NCBI RefSeq assembly: GCF_900115555.1
Contig: NZ_FOWX01000003.1
Span: 178,666-242,665 of the forward strand
Origin: Pseudomonas borbori
Lineage (GTDB): Bacteria; Pseudomonadota; Gammaproteobacteria; Pseudomonadales; Pseudomonadaceae
DNA: 64,000 nt
Direction: 5' to 3'
The translations under genes and the position numbers were made by a program. This document shows positions 63,092 to 64,000 of this stretch, in pieces; position 1 is the stretch's first letter; every line of letters starts with the position of its first letter. The notes below the pieces were generated by a model. It saw nothing but the letters and a program-made list of their open reading frames with translations, was not told the origin of the DNA and ran no database searches.

Positions 63092-64000
63092 ATGAGCAAT
63101 CTTGTCGCTGTCATTAAAAGTCTTGTGGGCCAAGTATTCGTTGTCTCCCTCGATGGCCTGAAGCGGCAAGTGTTCGAAGGTGAACGCCTGTTCCAGGGCG
63201 ACCAGGTGGTAACCGCCTCGGGCGGCTCGGCAACCCTCGAACTGGCCAATGGTGATGTGATCGATATCGCGGCCAACGGCAATTGGCAAACGGCCGCGGC
63301 CCAAGCCCCGGAACAGGCCCAGACAACGCAAGCGCCCGCCTCCGAACTGGAACAAGCCATCGCCGCCGGCTTCGACCCGACAGCCGACCTCGAACCCACC
63401 GCCGCGGGCCCGGGCGCAACGGGTGCGACCGGCGGAGCGCCGGGTGGTGGCCATAGCTTCGTGATGCTGGATGAGACGGGCGAACAACTCGATCCGACGG
63501 TTGGCTTTGAGACTGAAGGCTTGGGCTTTACTTCGTCATCGTTTGTAGAGGAAGAGTCTCTAGCGCCTACTGAAGCACTCGAGGCTGCCAACACCGCCCC
63601 CGTGGCACTGGCAGACGGCTTCAGCGTAAACGAAGACGGCAGCATCAGCATCGATGTGCTGAGCAACGACACCGACCTGGATGGTGACACCCTGACCATC
63701 ACCGCCGTCGACGGCCAGTCCATTGCCGAAGGTGATTCCGTCAACGTCAGTAATGGCTCGGTGACCCTGACTAATGGCCAACTGGTATTCACCCCAGCCA
63801 CCAACTACAACGGCCCAGCCAGTTTTTCCTACACCGTCAGCGATGGTGTATTGACCAGTACCGCGACAGTTAGCGGCACGGTAGCGGCGGTTAACGATGC
63901 ACCGACAGCAGTCGCCGACAGCCTCACCGCTGTTGAAGACACCGAAGTCACCTACTCCGCAGCTGACCTGCTGGGCAATGACAGCGACATCGATGGCGAT
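63092..64000 (+). CDS. Giant LapA-type adhesin with retention module (5' part only)
   Basis: 303 residues are present and the frame is open at the right edge. Residues 1-66 are the retention module (LVAVIKSLVGQVFVVSLDG, then GDQVVTASGGSATLELANGDVIDI), which anchors the protein in the outer-membrane TolC channel. TAAG at 103-106 in EPTAAGPGA is a LapG-type cleavage site. From about residue 168 cadherin/Ig-like tandem repeats begin (NTAPVALADGFSVNEDG then NDAPTAVADSLTAVEDT), each with DxDGD-type calcium-binding motifs. No N-terminal signal peptide, as expected for type I export. Adjacent LapE-LapB-LapC-like genes are the probable exporter. Total size unknown. Confidence 0.92.
   Translation, partial: MSNLVAVIKSLVGQVFVVSLDGLKRQVFEGERLFQGDQVVTASGGSATLELANGDVIDIAANGNWQTAAAQAPEQAQTTQAPASELEQAIAAGFDPTADLEPTAAGPGATGATGGAPGGGHSFVMLDETGEQLDPTVGFETEGLGFTSSSFVEEESLAPTEALEAANTAPVALADGFSVNEDGSISIDVLSNDTDLDGDTLTITAVDGQSIAEGDSVNVSNGSVTLTNGQLVFTPATNYNGPASFSYTVSDGVLTSTATVSGTVAAVNDAPTAVADSLTAVEDTEVTYSAADLLGNDSDIDGD

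Overview
This window is high-GC Pseudomonas chromosome, judged from the genes and their order. It contains intact algU-mucA-mucB-mucC-mucD, lepA-lepB-(DUF4845)-rnc-era-recO-pdxJ, a divergent nadB, opdH with tctCBA and tctDE, and an ung / AraC / valine-catabolism block. From memory of P. aeruginosa PAO1, the segment at about 23.7-57.7 kb matches PA0743-PA0773. The OprP / anti-sigma / ECF sigma / KAS III block at 5-8.6 kb resembles the PA3279-PA3286 area. No rRNA, tRNA, CRISPR array, prophage or full-size insertion sequence was seen.

Layout. 0-5 kb: an alpha/beta-hydrolase tail overlapping ppiA, a small Pro/Glu-rich lipoprotein, an ABC exporter, a RAYT (REP-associated tyrosine transposase) bracketed by REP sequences, and a FemAB-like protein. 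5-8.6 kb: a phosphate/polyphosphate porin, then a three-gene unit of ketoacyl synthase III, ECF sigma and zinc-finger anti-sigma factor. 9-13.4 kb: an AttEFGH-like unit (ABC ATPase, 825-residue FtsX-type permease, CrtC/lipocalin-like lipoprotein). 13.7-19.4 kb: LysE exporter, orphan solute-binding protein, cupin and AhpD-like genes opposite a LysR regulator, a divergent zapA/zapB-like pair, and an erythromycin-esterase homologue. 19.4-38.2 kb: hrpA, pdxJ-recO-era-rnc-DUF4845-lepB-lepA, the alginate/envelope-stress sigma operon, nadB, ygfX-sdhE and ygfZ. 38.2-47.7 kb: an HDOD protein, another orphan binding protein, then the tricarboxylate system: TctDE sensing, OpdH outer-membrane entry, TctCBA uptake, plus an AbrB-family membrane protein. 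47.8-57.7 kb: a DUF6279 lipoprotein, ung, an AraC regulator and a valine/isobutyrate degradation operon (mmsA, binding protein, acyl-CoA dehydrogenase, two crotonases, mmsB). 57.8-64 kb: a type I secretion system (LapC, LapB, LapE-like) divergent from a giant LapA-type adhesin that runs off the right edge.

Regulatory signals read directly from the bases: an AlgU-type -35/-10 ahead of algU; a 21-bp-period direct repeat overlapping the predicted mmsA -35; an 11-bp-period direct repeat between tctD and opdH, as expected for an OmpR-family regulator; two FleQ-like boxes ahead of the adhesin; and a 12-bp perfect hairpin between tctC and tctB.

The most unusual layer is repetitive DNA. Three short palindromic families occur: GGAGCGGGC-type REPs flanking the RAYT, a GTAGGGTGCGC family in successive gaps of the valine operon, and a GTAGGATGGGTT family. 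One copy of the third family lies in frame inside hrpA. There is also a 200-bp MITE-like element with 16-bp terminal inverted repeats. I saw no cluster that clearly amounts to a wholly new system; the best leads are the hrpA insertion, the REP-decorated valine operon, the adhesin control region and the sigma/ketoacyl-synthase unit.
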